Positions 47,526-58,534 of a DNA stretch of 64,000 nt are shown here, one piece after another. Each line of letters begins with the position of its first letter. The first letter of the stretch is position 1. Source of the DNA: Branchiostoma floridae (Eukaryota > Chordata > Leptocardii > Amphioxiformes > Branchiostomatidae). The stretch spans positions 1,604,481 through 1,668,480 of the forward strand of contig NC_049981.1 in assembly GCF_000003815.2 (NCBI RefSeq). The letters run 5' to 3'. A program made the translations under genes and the position numbers. The notes under the pieces were generated by a model. It saw nothing but the letters and a program-made list of their open reading frames with translations, did not search any database and was not told where the DNA came from.

Positions 47526-48042
47526 GGCCACAGCAAGTAAATTTTATGGATGACACTCGCGCGCGCATTAATGTTCGCAAGATTTCGGGGAAAAAAACAA
47601 GAATTTTTTCTTCTGCAGGGACCGTCAACATGACGTAAAGTACCAAATGAGCAAATATATTTTGTTGTAGCCTAATGATTGTACTTGTACAAGTGACACT
47701 TGCGAGGTACCCAGGACTGTAGCTGTAGAAATAAAACTTATTGGATATATGGAAGCTATGAGTGTGCTTACCAACTTTGTTGATGATGCCAGTCTACCAC
47801 ACTAGTGTCACTTTTACCACACCAGTACATGTCTTAAAAACAGGAATGAATGCCTTGTTGGCTCTGATGCCATGTTTTGTGCCTTTAATTCTTTATACAA
47901 CAGTGGTCACAACTTTATGGTGCCTATTTTTGAAAATGTAGCCATCTTGTTTGTTTTTACCTATCTTGTTTTTTTTCGTCCCATCGCACTTTTTTTTGCA
48001 GTCTGCAGAGGATGTCATCCATAAAATTTACTTGCTGTGGCC
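47526..48042. mobile_element. GGCCA-ended MITE
   Basis: The 30-bp ends are exact inverted copies starting GGCCACAGCAAGTAAATTTT and continuing ATGGATGACA. The flanks share a short TTG. It carries no transposase. Confidence 0.75.
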
Positions 48043-48296
48043 TTGGTAAAAGTTCCCGGAATTTACAACAAGTCTTACGCACGTGCGTAATTGCATCATC
48101 CCTTTGGAGGGTAATAACACGGGAAGGGTTGACGGATCGTCATGCTTTTTGATCTCTAGATAACTTGGGGGATGCCTTCTATAATCAAGTATTTTATGCA
48201 AACCAGGGGCTAGTTTGCACAATTAATCAATCCGCAGCATTTCATAACAGGACAGTCAAACGTACATATATTACATTTGTAACTGAAAAAAAGAGA

Positions 48297-48297
<1 letters not shown>

Positions 48298-48330
<33 letters not shown>
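48298..48330. repeat. (TA)n microsatellite
   Basis: About 16 TA units in an AT-rich setting, close to a copy of the TCATGATTTTTGG repeat block. Confidence 0.9.
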
Positions 48331-48331
<1 letters not shown>

Positions 48332-49449
48332 AATATGCAAATTGCTACCTAGCTCCGCAAAGTAGTACGTTATATACTTCCAATGTGTATAATGGACTAT
48401 CGAGATAAAACATGTCAATATTGACGACGTAATACATTGCATGGACGTTTGCACAAAGTAATATAGTTTTCTTGTACAACCCCTTTAAGTATAATATACA
48501 ACTGCTGCAATACAGATAATTATTTTTGACTTGTTGCTTGCAACAATGATGATGTTACATTCTTTGTTTCACAATGCAGTCCACTACATTGTGTATCCCA
48601 TATTTCTAATGTACAATTCCTATTAACAATCTCATCAATGACTACAAGTTACTGGGAAAAACAAACCCTGCTTTTTTTTCAACAATGTATTGTACCGGTA
48701 GTAACTGTTACATGTACAACCCTTTTAAAAGTTATGATATATGCCCCTGTATACAATATCATCATTGCTCTTATTCTTGGTGTACAGATTATCAAATCTT
48801 ATGGGAAACATGTACACCCCACCATGTATAATGTACTGTCCCTATAGTACCATGTGCAGCGTGGAAGCAGCATGACGTAATACCACCTAAATATAGCACG
48901 ATTGCGTAATACCCACTCAGGGCCACTGTAAAACCCATTTTCCACGTACAAACATCCCCTGCAAAACCGTCAGAAGCAACTAGACGAAAAAACGCCTCGT
49001 ACGTTTCTTCTCCTTCTCAAGAACTACCTACATACGAAATATCAGATCAATCTGTCATGGTCTTACGATGCTGGACTGTTCACAGACATGCCGTATATAA
49101 TGTTTCTACACATACCTATTGTATCATGAAAATTAACACCTAATGTGCATAACAAGCATACAATTATGTACATCATTACGTAAGCTGTCTGCATACCTAC
49201 AGTCATTAACATCCATCAACCCCTTCTTGCATTATTCCTTCTCAAAACCTAAAACAAAATTTACTTTCACCGCCCCTGCGAAACCCCTAGGTGGCCAAAA
49301 CTTACACACCTTACTATGCTTTTACACAGCTACCTACCACTTAAAAAAATCATCACCCAAACAAGTCCCAAACAAAAAATAGCAAAACCGGAAGTTCCGC
49401 TGCCATACCATAACAATTCCTGCCATTCCTTCGTCATGTCTAATCCTAC

Positions 49450-49562
49450 CCACATACCAAATATCAAAACCATCCATCCACGCGTTCCCTAGTTATCAGG
49501 CTGACAAACGACCCCCTGACATCAAAACAGCACTGACTACAAACACTTCGTTTCACGAAGTG
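49450..49562 (+). mobile_element. 3' end of a hairpin-ended repeat
   Basis: CCATCCACGCGTTCCCTAGT matches the inner block of the copy ending at 43054. The terminal stem is different: CACTTCGT-TTC-ACGAAGTG (49544-49562). Confidence 0.6.
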
Positions 49563-51104
49563 AATGAACAAATAAATTAACCATTTAGAATCCAGTAACT
49601 GAGTGTTGCGCCCCTTCATGTAAACCCATGGGGTGTGATGCATGATGGGCTCCTGTGGGATAATTGCTGAAGTTCCAGGTCAATTTTTGGGCCAAATAAA
49701 AAAATTACGTTAATAAGGATGAAAATAATGAACAACTATTCACACACATACACACTACAAACATTGTTTTTAGAATTGGACCTAGATATCCTAAAAGCGC
49801 CCCATCTTTTTAAAGACATTTTCCCAAGTATGGGTTTCAATGGGATGATTGACGAATATCAAAGTCCATTTGTAACCAAAAGCAAGTGGAGAATAAAGTT
49901 ATTAAGGATATAAGTTGCCAAACAAGTCTCCAGAAATACATTGCAAACGTAATTTTTAGATCAACAAAATATTTCTTAAGAGCGCCCCAGTTGAAGTTTC
50001 TCCAATGGTTGTTCGCAACATAATAGGTTACACCTGGCTGTACTCTAATTATAACTGGAGGGTACTCGGGATGTTTCCTTGTTGCCCTGTCCAAGTTCAT
50101 GTCAGTTGGCCAATACAACTACGTTATTGGAATCAGAAAATATTATTAGCAGAACCAGAACATACTCCTTTTTTAAAATTTGCTGGAGAGTCTGCCTGTA
50201 TGAGAGTTAGCAAGTTGGCAGACCACCCAGGCTTTTCCGTAAACCTGAGCCCCCAATGAAACAACTTCATTCTAAAATCGGGCGAATTGATTATATCTAG
50301 ATCTCTGTATTAATGAACATATACTAAAGAAAATTCCAGGCTGAGCTATCATGGCTGCTTTAAGTAGAGTATAGTAGACCTTTTCGGTTGGGTAGCAGCT
50401 GTGTGTACAGAAGACGATCATGCCGTTCTTCTCCTTGTTGTTGTAAATACTAGGTCCTTCCAGCATGTGATCTCGTCCTCCGGGACGAGGGTAGATTATA
50501 GCTGACATCGTCCCTGATACCAAGGAGCTGCCTGCTGCGAAAATTTCGCTGCGGTTTCATAGGTTTTTCAGGGTGAGACCATTTCTCCATGGCAGTTTAC
50601 GTACAAGAGAAATCTAGACTGCCGAAATTTAACAAGAATAACTGTTCTCTTCAGAAAATAACATACTCAATACAATATTTTACAGACCGTGCCGGCAAAC
50701 TAAACAAAACAGTTGATTCTTTCTACTGAAAAACAGTGTTACCACTCCGTCAAACTAAACTACTGAACAGGCAACACTCAATCAGAAAATAGCATGGGTG
50801 GTACCATCAAACTAAAGAAAACAGTTTGATTCTGAGCTACATTTTGTAAATGGAAAACAGTGGCACCTCTTTAGAAAATAATGAAAGAAAACAGCCTGGT
50901 TCTTTCTACTAGAAACAGTAGAGAGAATAACAAGCCGAAACAACAAACCAAAAAAGAGCAACTCACAGTTCATGATCAGAAATCCCAGTAAAAATCCATG
51001 TAGATTTAGTCTGTTTTGCTGAACGATGGAAAGCTGTGACAACTCGTTTGACTCTAGAGGTCAAGAAGGTATTCCATATACTGGTCTGCAAAGTGGCTCT
51101 TCGG

Positions 51105-51252
51105 TAGTCTCCAAGCAGACCCAACGGTGCTTTAGAGATAGTATCAAAGCCGGCCAAAGGGAGATAGCCGGCTAAGGGAGTCAAACGGGCACCTGGTGCC
51201 TTGCCAGCTTTGATACTATTTCCAAGGCACAGTAGGGTCTGCTTGGAGACTA
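51105..51252. mobile_element. Mutator-like MITE with 9-bp target duplication
   Basis: The arms (about 50 bp) begin TAGTCTCCAAGCAGACCC and are inverted with about 80 percent identity. The flanking 9-mer GCTCTTCGG is exact on both sides (51096-51104 and 51253-51261). A 9-bp duplication is the Mutator-superfamily hallmark. At 148 bp it has no coding capacity. Confidence 0.85.
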
Positions 51253-51976
51253 GCTCTTCGGTCAGTCCAGTCATTGAAAGTTCAAGTCAAAGTTAAAATC
51301 CAGTTTAGCCCGTTCTCAGATCCTTCCCCATCTGTGGCTGGTCATGCAGACTGGACTTTCACATGCAGAAAACTTTGAGTAGGAACATACCAGACTAGAT
51401 GGAGACGACCACACACTATCATAAGCACTCCCTGGTGCCACAGATGCCATAAAACCCCATAAACAGATTCCATTGATCAATAAATTCTCTTTCACTTTAT
51501 TGTCTTATCCATGAGAGTAAAGAGGTCCCTTTTTGAAAGTTTTTGATGGGAGGTAACTCTGACACACTTTGAATATAATGTCATATCCTGATTAATCTAT
51601 CTTAAAAAATCTTCGGGGTAGTGGCCATGTTCTAAAATAGATAAAAGATGGGCTATTAAAGTGGCTTGATTATGTGAAATAGGGGTTGCCCTCCACGCGG
51701 GGGTTCCTTTAACACCCTCGGCTGTACATGTACAGCTGGGTAAGACCCCATAGGCTACCTGGCCTGTCTACCTGGACTGGCTATCACGTCAGGCTACTCA
51801 GATCCCCCCATTCATAGCCCCACCATATGGCACTCAGCCAAAATAGCTGATTGACAGGCATAGTAATTGCTAATCTCCAACCCTGCCAGTAACCTGAGGT
51901 TGGCCTGTCCACCACTGGCTGGAATGTGTCTGGGAGGCCTTCCTTGTAGTGTGTCAGGAACACAAGTACCAGTACT

Positions 51977-52008
51977 GTGTGTGTGTGTATGTTTGTGTGT
52001 GTGTGTGT

Positions 52009-52043
<35 letters not shown>
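51977..52043. repeat. (TG)n microsatellite
   Basis: A near-pure TG run with a few interruptions inside the foldback element. Confidence 0.9.
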
Positions 52044-52046
<3 letters not shown>

Positions 52047-52465
52047 TCGCTTGCCAGGAACAGAAGTTTGTTTCTTTATTGAATATCTATCTTCTAGAAC
52101 AGAAACTATCTCAGCTCGTGCAACAAGAAGGAAGAGCATAAATCACTGTAAAGCTAAACTTGTACTGACCAAGGGGGGCATAATTACATGTACCTCATTG
52201 CTCTCTATGCTAGTATGCCATGTTGACATATACAATCTCGGTAGTCACATAGCCTTTTTGAGGCTGTGGATTATTATCCACTGTACAATTTTTGTGTCCA
52301 GGACAGAGCCAAATCCTCTCCTGCCACTGCCAATAATCTCTCCAACCCCCTTCTACTTCTACTTCTACACAATACTAGACAAAAACCCGCGTGGGGCATG
52401 ACGTCTCGGACAGACTTGTACAATTTGGAGTGGGGAAAGTACTTTAAACAGCACATATTTTGTGA

Positions 52466-52530
52466 CATGTCAAAGGATTTGAACCCAGGACCTCTGTTTT
52501 CTAGGTCTATCACCCTAAAGCATTTACCCA
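52466..52530 (-). repeat. tRNA-like SINE remnant
   Basis: On the minus strand GGTTCAAATCC matches the Pol III box B consensus, preceded by CAGAGGTCCTG as in a tRNA T-arm side. There is no complete cloverleaf, so it is read as a SINE or tRNA fragment. Confidence 0.4.
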
Positions 52531-52933
52531 ACACAGTAGTTACTGATACAGTACTTAAATGTGTTCCTGACACGCTGCAAGGAAGGCCTCCCAGACACAT
52601 TCCCGAAGGGTCCAGCCAGTGGACAGGCCAACCTCAGGTCACTGGCAGGGTTGGAGATTAGCAATTACCATGCCCATCAATCAGCTATTTTGGCCGAGTG
52701 CCATATGATAGGGCTATGAATGGGGGGGGGGGGGGGATCTGAGTAGCCTGACGTGATAGCCAGGCCAGGTAGACAGGCCAGGTAGCCTGGCCTGGTAGAC
52801 AGCCCAGCCTTTTAAGGGTCTTTAAGTGAACCCGTTATACAGCCATCCTAAAAAAGGTGGACGGCTGTTTCTTCTTTCTCTTAAGCTAAGCCTCCGTGAC
52901 CTCCCTGGTTAGGTCATGTGACCTTCTTGATTA

Positions 52934-53208
52934 GGTACGTGAAGCACGTCACCGGAACGCACTGCGCCTGCGCGAAAAGTATAGACATGCTAAACCTTGC
53001 TAAACCCCTGGTTTACTAAACGGCCGCATTTAAGAAAGTACGTGCGTATATAAGGGTAAAACTCCGTGTACGTTTTACATGAAACCATCTCTCTAACATA
53101 TACTGTGCAACAAGCGGGATTTCAATGCAACGTTGACCAAACCAAGCCCCAAAACACCAGGGTTCGCGCAGGCGCAGTGCGTTCCGGTGACGTGCTGGTA
53201 CGTGATAG
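52934..53208. repeat. CpG-rich inverted repeat with a TATA box in the loop
   Basis: The arms at 52949-52979 and 53163-53193 are about 31-bp perfect inverted copies (CACGTCACCGGAACGCACTG, then CGCCTGCGCG). TATATAAG lies between them at 53047-53054. Confidence 0.75.
53047..53054 (+). promoter_or_regulatory. Candidate TATA box
   Basis: TATATAAGG within GCGTATATAAGGGTAAAACT, facing rightward. It lies between two CpG-rich inverted arms and has no open frame of known kind downstream, so it may be a transposon promoter. Confidence 0.35.
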
Positions 53209-53478
53209 CATGAAATTGGTTATTATATGCCTCCCGGCCCTTCTTAAACGTTTGGCAACCAAAATTATCACTATAAATCATCATGCAATCTATTCTAACA
53301 TCATGCTAACCTACTTTAAACTTTCAACTACTCTTTGAACCGTTCTTAAAGTACGTTTTCATTTCTGGGTCGTTTCCAAATTTTATATTCCGTAATTCAG
53401 AGTCCATTCATTTTGACTTTAGAGTCAGTTTATTATAAAGTTTAGTCTTTCGGGCAGTTTCGATGTCCGTTCCAAACG

Positions 53479-53822
53479 TGTAACATAGCGGCCGGCAGCC
53501 GTTGTTTCGTAATTCTGTACTCGTTGTCTCTGTGAACGATGTTGTCTCGCTATCTGACGAATCTACTGTCGTTGTTTCGGCCGTCACTGGTGATGTTGTT
53601 GTGTTGTGTTTTCTGACTCCTTGTTGTGCTCTGTTGACTACGATTGACGGCCAGGAGACACTGGATGAGCGGACTAGGATTTAATCTATAAACTTCTAGC
53701 TCTGTACATGTGATGGTGTAGTGATACAAAAATAGGGCAGTGATTCGACTGAGAGTGATTCGGTCCAAGGCCCCATAAAGCATGCTGGGTCTTGCATGAT
53801 GAGAATATCTCGATATGTAACA
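53479..53822 (-). repeat. 3' LTR of the gypsy element
   Basis: On the minus strand it starts TGTTACATATCGAG directly after a purine tract (AAAGAAAGAGGGA, 53835-53823) and ends CGCTATGTTACA. It has the TG...CA ends of an LTR and is 344 bp long. No second copy was found upstream of gag, so the 5' LTR seems lost. Confidence 0.75.
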
Positions 53823-54453
53823 TCCCTCTTTCTTTAAAGTAGAACAGTCTCTGGCTGGATTGTTTTCTAGAGTCCTTGTCCAGCTCTTTTCTTTATGCTT
53901 GATCTCTACTTCTATTGAATATATTATATATATTTTTGCTTGTTAGAAAAATATATTTTCAAGCAACTTTTGTTAACTCTTAACATAACCTGACTGAACC
54001 GAATATATCTTTGAGAACTTGTATATAATGTTACTGATGTTATAACGACACAAAGTGGTTGCTATTCTACTGAAATCTGATACTTCTGTATAAGTAGTAT
54101 ACTGGTACTTGTTCCTTTCATTGTCCGTGATTGTCCTTGACTTTGGCACTTGTTCTGCACTTGTTCTTGGGTTTGTTTCAACTTTTGGTTAGTACTTTAA
54201 CAATAGCAATAGTTTTCTGCTGTTATACTTTGCATCTAACTTCTAAGAACAGTTCTAGTCTAATCACTTTCTCAGTTTTTTTTTTCTATCTGAGAACAGT
54301 TCTTTCTCTCGTCAGCGGTAAAGCACTGGTGGTTGGATGTTCGACCTCGTTCTCGTTGACTTTGTCGTACTCGGCGTTGCTGCGGATGTCGGCTTCGTCG
54401 CACTCGGTGTTGTCGCGTGTGCTGCTACAGTAGTTGGTGGTTGCAGGGTTGAC

Positions 54454-55350
54454 TCATGTGTAGTCTGCGTTGTTGTTGCTGCAGGTGTTGTCACTTCTGG
54501 AGTTGTTGCTGCAGGGTGCTTTCACTTCTGGAGTTGGGCGTATGTGTACCCTATTTCTTCTCAGTTGTCTCCCTGCGTTGGTCTCTACAACATATGATCT
54601 CGGTGTTGTAGCTTTGTCGACGACTTTCCCGGGGATCCACGTTTTTCGGATAGGGTCCTGCACGTGGATGCTCTGGCCCCTGGCCAGCTCAGGCATGCTC
54701 TTTGCCTGGGTGTCGTAGTGCTGTTTCGCTGCTTGCTGTGCCTTTTCCAGCTTGGCCCTTGTTTCTTCCTGGTCAATGGGTGGAGGTACTTTGGTCGGCA
54801 AGATGTCTTTGTACTTCCGTCCTTTTAACAGCTCCGCTGGCGATTTCATACCTGGCTTAATCGGTGTGGTGCGGATGGCTAGCAAGGCTAGGTTTGGGTC
54901 TGATTTTGATTCCTTGCATTTGATCAGCGTTTTCTTCACCGTCTGTACATGTCTTTCTATAAACCCATGCCCTTTTGGGTAGTGCGGTGATGATGTTGTG
55001 ATTTTGAATCCGTACTCGTTGGCCAGCTGCCGGAACTCTTGGGATGTGAATTGTGTCCCATTGTCACATATGACTTCTGCTGGGATCCCTTGTTCTGCGA
55101 ATATACCTCGTATGCTGGATGTTACTGTTGAGGCCTTCAGGTTGGCGAGACTCTTCACAAATGGGAATTTGGAGTAGTGGTCTACCAGGAGTAGAAACCA
55201 TTGGTCATTGGTGGTAAACAGATCCATGCCTACTGTTTGCCACGGTCTGCTTGGTATCTCTGTTGGCATCATGTCTTCTTTCTGTTGCGAGTTCTTGTGC
55301 TTTTGGCATGTGGGGCATGCTGCAACTGCTTTCTCGATTTGTTTGTACAT
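54454..55350 (-). pseudogene. gypsy integrase
   Basis: It carries CPTCQKHK (second half of the HHCC zinc site) and the D,D-35-E core: GMDLF, ICDNGTQFTS and GFIERHVQTVKK. The C-terminal part includes RNRVHIRPTPEV and a Ser/Asn-rich end. The frame itself is open; the amino end is cut off by the upstream frameshift. Confidence 0.92.
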
Positions 55351-56128
55351 GCCCGGCCAGTAGAATGCAGATTTTGCTCTGAGTATGTTTCTCGATACCC
55401 AGGTGTCCTTGATGAATCATCTCTAGGACCTCTGCTCTCATGGACTTGGGTATAATCATCCTGGACCCAGCCAGGAGGACTCCATCCTCTACCGAGATGT
55501 CGTCTCGGATGGTCCAGTATTCGTGTATGATTGCTCTTGTCTCTTTTCTTTTCTCTGGCCATCCCTGTGTTACTGTCTGGGCGAGTAGTTGGAGCTCTTC
55601 ATCCTTGCTGGTCTCCTCTTTGATCTGCTCCAGTTTCACACTTGTCACTTTCACGAGGTGATGGATCTGGACTTTGAGACCGTCCATCTCTTGCTTGTCG
55701 TGCTGTGACAGCCTGGAGAGTGCGTCTGCTAGTAGCATCTCTTTCCCTGGTTTGTACCGGATGCTCAGGTCATAGCTTTGCAGTCTCAGTAACAGGCGTT
55801 GCAACCTGTTTGGTGCCTTTGTGAGGTTCTTCTTGTTGATTTGTTCCAAAGGTCGGTGGTCCGACTCGACTTCGAAACTTCTTCCGTACAAGTAGGTGTG
55901 GAACTTTTCACAGCCGTAGACTACTGCTAGGAGCTCTCTCTCTATGTTTGCGTACCTTGTTTCTGCAGGTGAGAGGGCTTTGGAGGCAAACGCGATAGGT
56001 TTCCCCTCTTGTATCAGTGCTGCACCTACTCCTTTGATTGAGGCATCTACTTGTAGTACGACGGGTTTCTCCCTGTCACTGATGAGCTGCTTTATCTTGT
56101 TTAGGTCTTGAGTGTGTTCACGGTTCAC
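55350..56128 (-). pseudogene. gypsy RNase H and tether
   Basis: It reads KPVVLQVDASIKGVGAALIQ (first Asp of RNase H), IERELLAVVYGCEKFHTYLY (Glu) and SDHRPL (Asp), ending with LLADALSRL. The following zinc-binding segment starts normally (HQGHLGIEKH), then shifts frame near 55380. Confidence 0.9.
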
Positions 56129-57140
56129 GGATGTTTGTCGTTCTGTCCGCGAGCTTAGGGATGAAAGCGTTCATGTATTGAATGAGCCCTAAGAGACTTC
56201 TTAGTTCCTTATCATCCTGAGGTTCTTTGATGTCGTGTATCGCCTTCACTTTCTCGGGGTCTGGCTTGACTCCCTCGGCTGAGTAGACTATTCCAAAGAA
56301 CTTGCACTCACTTTCTTTGATTATGCATTTTGCTGCATTCAGTTTGATGCCAGCTTGCCTGGTCTTCTCCATCGCTTCGTGCAGATGGAAGTCGTGAGCG
56401 TCGTCTGTCTTCCCGTACACCTGGATGTCGTCTGCAATACCGATTGCTCCTTTGCATCCTCTGTACGTTTCGTCTATGTTCCTCTGGAAGACGTCTTGAC
56501 TGACCTTTAACCCGAATGGTAGACGGTTGAACTTGAACCTCCCATAGGGCGTGTTGAAGGTCGTGAGCAGGGATGATTCTTCGTCTATTTTGATATTCCA
56601 GTACCCGTTGCTGGCGTCCAGCTTACTAAACACCTTGGCTCCTGCCAGAGAGGGTGTTATCTCCTCTAGAGTGGGTGTCGGGTAGTGGTTCCACTTGAGT
56701 GCCATGTTCAGGTCCCTGGGATCGAGGCAGATCCGCAGTTTGCCATTAGGTTTCTCCTTTATTACCATGGAGTTTACCCAGTCTGTTGGCTGTGTGACCT
56801 CGCTGATGACTCCTTTCTTCGTCATCTCTTCCAGTTGTTTCTTCAGCTTCTCTCGCAGCTCTAGTGGCACTCTGCGAGGTGGATGTATCACTGGTTCTAC
56901 GTCTGGGTCAACAGTGATGTGATACTCTTCTTTGAAGCATCCTACTGTATCATCAAAGCACTCAAGGTACATCTTGATAACTTGTGCCTTGTTGTGGATG
57001 GCAGGGCGGTCCTTTATTGGTACCGTCTTCGTATCGATCCTGTCATCTGTGCTAGCTTTTATCTCGTGGTTTATTTTGACGATGTCTAACTGCTGGCACG
57101 CTGCTAGCCCTAAGATGCTTGGTCCCTTAGATTTGGTCAC
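56118..57140 (-). pseudogene. gypsy reverse transcriptase
   Basis: It begins in the C-terminal part of protease (GPSILGLAACQQL), then RT: KPNGKLRICLDPRDLN, FSKLDASNGYWNI, FNRLPFGL and the active site IADDIQVYG. The catalytic DD pair is kept. The frame ends after FIPKLADRTTNIREP, early in the connection region. Confidence 0.92.
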
Positions 57141-57827
57141 AAAGAAAGTACACTGGACCTCTCGCCCCTTGTGTTTTCCAGAGATGGTTGTCTTCCCCAG
57201 GTGTGGGATAAGGACAGGGTTTCTTCTCCTGAGGAGTACTGCTCTTCTTGCTGGTAGTGCACATGTTTTGGATTAGCCTTTCTGTAACCCCTGTATTCCT
57301 GTGGCTTGGATTTGCCCTTTGACCTGCACATTTTCCGCCAGTGGTTTGGCTTTCCGCAACCATTACAAGTGGAACCATATGCTGGGCACTTCTTCCTGTC
57401 ATTTAACTCATGCTCGGTACCACAATTTCTACAGATGTTTGAACTCTGTTTCCGTGGAGGCCTGTAGCTTGCCTTTTGTTTTGAGCTTGGAGTATGCTTT
57501 CTGCTAGAGATAGCATCGACTTTTGTTTCTTTAGCTTGAGTTGAGATTGTTAAAGTTGACATGCACTTCTCTGTGGCCTCATACCGTACTGCTTCCCCTA
57601 TGGCTGCCGGGAGGGTTAGTTCAGGCTTCCCTATCAGGGTCTTCTGTACCTTTCTGTAAGCACATCCCCAGATCATCTGATCTTAGCAGTCTCCCGTCTT
57701 TCTCGGCCTTGTCTTTGAAGTTGCATTTGTCTGCCACGTTTCTTAGCCTTGACATATAATCATTGATGGATTCTTCGGGCCCTTGCCTCATACTTTGGAA
57801 CTCGTCACACGCAGATTCTTCTTCCAC
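57137..57827 (-). pseudogene. gypsy gag / nucleocapsid, frameshifted
   Basis: The frame 57827-57621 holds a gag core (GPEESINDYMSRLRNVADKC). The frame 57676-57137 continues in another register and carries two Cys-rich knuckles (CRNCG... and CNGCGKPNHWRKMC), the second of the CX2CX4HX4C retroviral type. The change of frame near 57660 breaks the protein. The 3' end should lead into protease but skips its DTG active-site region. Confidence 0.85.
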
Positions 57828-57908
57828 TGGTGCTGGGTGTTGATGACATCCGGTTCAACTTTCATCACATTTTCCTCTCCATTTCTGAATGTCACTTCCC
57901 CTACATCC

Positions 57909-58313
57909 TGTAAGAAGTCAGAGGGGCAGAAATAAACAATATATGCAAATATCCTGACAGACCCGGTAATCGAACCCGGGTCCTCAGGATCACAACACTA
58001 GCAGCCTAAATGACTGAGCCAAAAGCCTGACAGGCGTTTGGCATGGTCAGTTAGCACTACTTCAACCCCCCACTGTTACACTACTCCCCCACTTCTTCTC
58101 AAGATTCGTCCTCGAATCTCCGAGTGGGCAGGCACATCTCCGGCCTGTTATCCACCAGGGCCACGTCGGGCGCCAATGAAGAAGTCAGAGGGGCGAGTAG
58201 AACAGAAATAAACAATATATACAAATAAACACTAGCAGCCTAAGTGACTGAGCCAAAAGCCTGACAGGCGTTTGGCATGGTCAGTTAGCACTACTTCAAC
58301 ACCCACTGTTACA
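57909..58313 (-). mobile_element. TRIM-like LTR element with a tRNA-like LTR
   Basis: Two direct repeats, 58313-58177 (137 bp) and 58080-57909 (172 bp), both read TGTAACAGTGGG... to ...CTGACTTCTT(A)CA on the minus strand. The 96 bp between them start with TTGGCGCCCGACGTGG, close to a tRNA-Lys-type primer binding site, and end with the purine tract GAGAAGAAGTGGGGGAG. ATCC flanks both ends (57905-57908 and 58314-58317). No protein is encoded. This is the layout of a terminal-repeat retrotransposon in miniature. The downstream LTR contains a tRNA-like segment missing from the other one. Confidence 0.78.
57952..58022 (-). repeat. tRNA-like segment inside the TRIM LTR
   Basis: On the minus strand GGCTCAGTCATTTAGG resembles a D-arm/box A. 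CCCGG-GTTCGATTA-CCGGG forms a perfect T-arm with box B. The acceptor stem is not intact, so it is not called a tRNA gene. Confidence 0.65.
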
Positions 58314-58487
58314 ATCCTTTCGGATAACCCGGCAGGGTATGGCTGATACTTCGTGGACGGCTTGCCTCTCCTCCAGTCTGATGAGGACCAAGTCCCCTAG
58401 TTCTGGTTAAATTTACACCCACATGACTTACACTCACCGCAAACCTGTTCATATTGGCAATACCAATATATTAACTCTAGTTGGAAA

Positions 58488-58534
58488 CTGCATGCCCGCG
58501 CGGATGTCGTCCATATAATCAAATCAACATGGCC
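58488..58534 (-). mobile_element. GGCCA-type transposon end (reverse)
   Basis: On the minus strand it starts GGCCATGTTGATTTGATTAT and continues ATGGACGACATCCGCGCGGG. It is the inverted match to 46066-46111. Confidence 0.65.

Larger units (their letters stand above)
51735..52810. mobile_element. Long foldback element (about 1.07 kb)
   Basis: The arms of about 240 bp (51745-51980 and 52545-52800) are inverted copies. They share GCTATCACGTCAGGCTACTC, AATAGCTGATTGA and CAACCTCAGGT-type blocks. The loop holds a (TG)n tract (about 51977-52043) and a tRNA-like box B. There is a 15-17-G run at about 52720. Weaker similarity may extend the arms outward to about 51697 and 52835. Confidence 0.8.
53479..57840 (-). 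mobile_element. Defective Ty3/gypsy (Mag-like) retrotransposon
   Basis: On the minus strand, in order: gag with zinc knuckles, the remains of protease, RT, RNase H, integrase, PPT and 3' LTR. The order RT-RNaseH-integrase defines Ty3/gypsy. Frameshifts break gag (about 57660), the RT/RNase H join (about 56125) and the zinc-binding start of integrase (about 55380). The protease active-site half is missing. There is no envelope gene. The copy cannot be autonomous. Confidence 0.92.

Noticed and set aside
49143-49382. 79-residue frame rich in K, T and S
   Set aside because: It lies in a hairpin-ended repeat copy; no similarity to a protein was recognised.
52266-52661. 131-residue frame and its antisense partner
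   Set aside because: Both cross the arms and loop of the foldback element 51735-52810.
54131-54597. Plus-strand frames opposite the gypsy integrase end
   Set aside because: They are antisense shadows of a biased minus-strand coding sequence.
57952-58022. Functional tRNA gene
   Set aside because: A D-arm/box A and T-arm can be seen, but the acceptor stem does not pair and the segment is part of an LTR copy.
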